Position numbers and translations under genes: made by a program | Notes under the pieces: model-generated | What the model was told of the DNA's origin: nothing | The model's database searches: none | Seen by the model: only the letters and a program-made list of their open reading frames with translations | Shown here: one piece after another, positions 61,901-64,000 of the stretch | Numbering within the stretch: position 1 is the first letter of the stretch | How the letters are laid out: each line of letters starts with the position of its first letter | NCBI GenBank assembly: GCA_918797485.1 | Contig: CAKKNE010000002.1 | Span: 834,501-898,500 of the forward strand | DNA: 64,000 nucleotides | From: Pelagomonas calceolata | Lineage: Eukaryota; Sar; Pelagophyceae; Pelagomonadales; Pelagomonadaceae | Direction of reading: 5' to 3'

Positions 61901-64000
61901 CAAGTTCAAGGTCACTGAAGACGCCGAGTCAGTACCAGGCACGTTACGTAACTTAAAGAACTCGCCGTCCCATTTCGGGTTTAAGGTCTTCCAGATGGTC
62001 TTTGTTCGGCCGATCTTTTCGCCGCCGCAGTAGATTTCGACGAAGGGATCGGACTTGCCGAGTAGATCCGCCTGCGGCAGGTCGTCGGCCCGGGAGACCT
62101 CTACTTCCACCGTGCATCTTGGGAGATTATTAGCTGAGGGCATCTGTAAGTTACTATGCGCAAAGTTGGCATATTCTTGCAACGTGCCTGGTGGTGCGAC
62201 ACATCTGACAATAAGTAGATCGCCGTGGCCCCGATCTATCTCTAACGATCGTCTCGCTAGTGTCCTCTTGGAGAAACTCTTGGATAGCATGGGCGGCTTC
62301 TCGAACGTCTTCTTTTGAGTAACAGGCCACTTCAGGAGCTTCGCGACGAAGCCCCACGGCTTCTGCGGGTCCTTGGCCGACGCTTTCGTGCTGAACAGGC
62401 CGTCCCATAAAGCTTTGCGAGACGGGAACATCGAATGAGCCGCAAAGAGCTCCTCCGGTTCACTTTCAAAGGATCGCAGCGATTGCGCTAGAGATTCGTC
62501 CATGTGCGACTGCTCCGCATACGACTCTTCGTCCTGTGGATATGTATATGTTATATGTATGTATACATACGAGGAGCGCATCGATGGCGTAAGGCGGCGT
62601 AGTAGACCTCGGTCGCCGCGCCACGTTGAAATATATATGTATATGATATATGTGTGTGTGTGTGAATATATAGATATGGACGCCGACATACGCACCGGCT
62701 CTTCTTTGACCTCGTCGTACGTGACCCTGGAGAGGTGGTTCGCTATGGGCGACGCCGGGTCTCCGAGGTCGTCCTCTTCCGCGTACCTTTCTAGCTCAAG
62801 TTGCTCGTCAAAACTGCGAGACGACGACGGCCTTTTCCTCTTACTCTCGATCTCGGCCTGCTCCCAGCTTGGTCGTCGGAAGTTCTTGCCGCGCTTCACC
62901 AAGCCTTTCCGGTTCAGGTCGCGCTTCTTGACCGGTACCGATAGATCATTACTGAATGATAGGGGGAAGCGTAGGATGGGTGCCTCGGGCGGCTTTTCCC
63001 CTTCTTTGAAACTGATAGGCAACAACGTCGAAGCATCGACTCGCACGGAACCGAGTAACGCATCTTCACCTTCGGTCCTGTGTTCTCGCACCGTCAAAAC
63101 TAGAACGTCGAGGGGCCACCGCACCGGTATGGCAATCGCAAACCTATGGCCCCAGAGCGCTAGCCCATCTTCAGGATTTGTTGTAGGTGTCCTGCCACAT
63201 TCGCCGCACTCGCGACCCTCCCAGGACGCGGAACAATAGACGTCTCGCGCCTCTTGCGTCCGTAGCGAGTTGATCTCAAATACACATTTCAATTTGCACT
63301 CAAAATGGACCTCGATCGACCCCTGGGCCGCGGGCTGGCCCGGTTTGGCCGCTAATTGTAATGTGGCGACCTTGTCGGCGTTCGCATATAATTGCGCTGA
63401 GGTTAATCGCGCCTCGCCTAACAAATCATCCCTACCTCCGCCACCGTCGTCGTCCCAGACCTCTATTACGACCTCAGTAGCTTCATCACCAAGAGGCAAG
63501 ACGCCCCTGATACCCTCGAACCACTCGGGGTCGAGACAGTCTTTTACTGTTGCTGTTCTTCCTATAACTTCGGAACCAAATCTAATGGTAGCATAAGGGT
63601 CCGACTTGCCCGAGAGCATGCCACCATCCGTGTTCCTCAGATTATGAGCCCGTATGAGTATCATCCCCAGCACCATCTGCGGCTCGAGGCTATTGGCGGT
63701 CAGCCGGTCCAAGCCGTGCAACAGCGCCTCACTATCACCTCTCAAGTCAGATTCTTGCTTCGAAGCGAACCAGGACTTCTTCTTACGTTTGGCCTGGAGT
63801 TCTTGGATGCGTAACTGCGACTTCTTGTTGCGCGCCAGCGTCTCCCGTTCTCGTTTCAGCACCTCCCCAGGATGCACCCAGAACGTCTCCCGCGTCCACA
63901 CATCAAACCAGAAATTCCTTCCCGTGACGGGGTCCGTGAGCTCTCTGTAATGCCCGAGAGACCCGAACTGGCGGCGGGGCGCCGGGTCGAGCGTGCCCGG
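58903..64000 (-). CDS. C2/WW/Fn3/EF-hand multidomain protein (5 exons seen, 5' end outside window)
   Basis: Exons are 64000-62696, 62533-61948, 61773-61597, 61546-59809 and 59659-58903; phases agree at every join (1520 residues seen). The order is: WW-like (TGRNFWFDVWTRETFW); coiled coil; C2 (ILIRAHNLRNTDGG ... VVIEVWDDD); further C2-like; C2 with DDLPQADLLGKSDPFVEIYCGG; C2 with IVGVIGLKRNDRSEDAVPDPF; WW (TGKVYWYDVCTRERFWDDP); fibronectin III (SWYRFRVYSHNDVGLSTPSNWS); WW (YYYNVKTRQTTWDRP); EF-like; WW; then two canonical EF-hands (DLDGSGAIDIGEL, DFDRSGEIDFDEF). A calcium- and membrane-responsive scaffold is likely, perhaps flagellar or for membrane traffic. I know no orthologue with this layout. 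Confidence 0.85.
59660..59808 (-). other. Intron 4 of the C2/WW gene (149 bp)
   Basis: The intron runs from AAA|GTACTTTC to CCGCGCAG|GCTG and joins TPEAIK to LQEEAKKW, opening the EF-hand exon. No introner ends are visible; it may be a decayed copy. Confidence 0.7.
61547..61596 (-). other. 50-bp intron of the C2/WW gene, introner-core relic
   Basis: The intron runs from G|GTGCGC to TATCACGCAG|GTGTC and holds the family core (CACGCCGTCGACGCG). It joins DDPAG to VIGREKEEDN in the only open phase. It is the shortest intron in the window. Confidence 0.72.
61774..61947 (-). mobile_element. Decayed introner in the C2/WW gene
   Basis: The intron (174 bp) starts GTAACGTG and is followed after CCCACACAG by GTATCGTC (6 of 8 match). 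The right-hand end is intact; the left end (CCTGGTAC) is degraded. Splicing gives WDGEFFKLRIVRNVQDEMDG, a continuous C2 strand pair. Confidence 0.75.
62534..62695 (-). other. Intron with TG/TATATG microsatellite and introner-core relic
   Basis: The intron (162 bp) runs from CCG|GTGCGTATG to CATATCCACAG|GAC and joins VKEEP to DEESYAEQ. The core GCATCGATGGCGTAAGG remains in the middle, while both arms have become TATATG/TGTG microsatellites. Confidence 0.75.

Overview
The window is nuclear DNA of a eukaryotic microalga, most likely a pelagophyte (stramenopile, close to Aureococcus or Pelagomonas). It is GC-rich and very gene-dense, with about 43 genes in 64 kb, mostly intronless. There are eukaryote-only genes: eL27, EMC1, prohibitin 2, U2AF65, an Hsp-organising TPR protein, U-box and F-box E3s, and a MAPKK-like kinase. 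At least eight proteins start with a signal peptide followed by a short A-x-A/F-A-P type motif, the bipartite presequence used by secondary red plastids. The species assignment is inference; no marker gene was searched.

Layout: 0-3.7 kb holds a TPR protein end, kinesin-light-chain-like TPR fragments, an O-fucosyltransferase-like gene and eL27. 3.7-8.5 kb holds a glutaminyl-tRNA synthetase fused to an EMAPII-type tRNA-binding domain, a KEN-box microprotein, an ABM-domain protein and a YqeY protein. 8.8-18.2 kb holds a coiled-coil/Tudor-like protein, a SAM-kinase, a MYND protein, U2AF65 and an STI1-like cochaperone. 18.3-27.8 kb holds CreA, a PDZ protein, a mucin-like surface protein, prohibitin 2, plastid uS15, a cupin and a lipase. 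27.9-35.7 kb holds ankyrin, transporter, PDZ/PA, ankyrin/U-box and F-box/PHD/kelch genes. 35.9-37.4 kb is a gene-free island with a degenerate repeat of about 290 bp. 37.4-64 kb holds two novel proteins, a GT31-like enzyme, EMC1, uridine kinase, a RanBP2-finger/U-box E3, an FKBP/TPR protein, an inactive UBC12-like protein, CobT and a large C2/WW/Fn3/EF-hand protein. Genes alternate in strand almost one by one, and several convergent stops lie only 5-17 bp apart.

Two genome-scale systems stand out. First, nearly every intron is, or looks descended from, an introner: a short non-autonomous DNA transposon of about 66-160 bp with inverted ends CTGTGTGGAAATC, flanked by 8-bp target duplications. 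The duplicated target supplies the 5' splice site GT and the element end supplies the 3' CAG, so splicing restores the pre-insertion coding sequence. Eight copies keep both ends, and the other introns look like decayed copies. Second, a 22-24 bp near-palindromic motif (GCTAGC...TGTAAGAC...ACTAGC) occurs 13 times, always in 5' intergenic DNA and never in genes or convergent spacers. It is a strong candidate for a core promoter element or regulator site.
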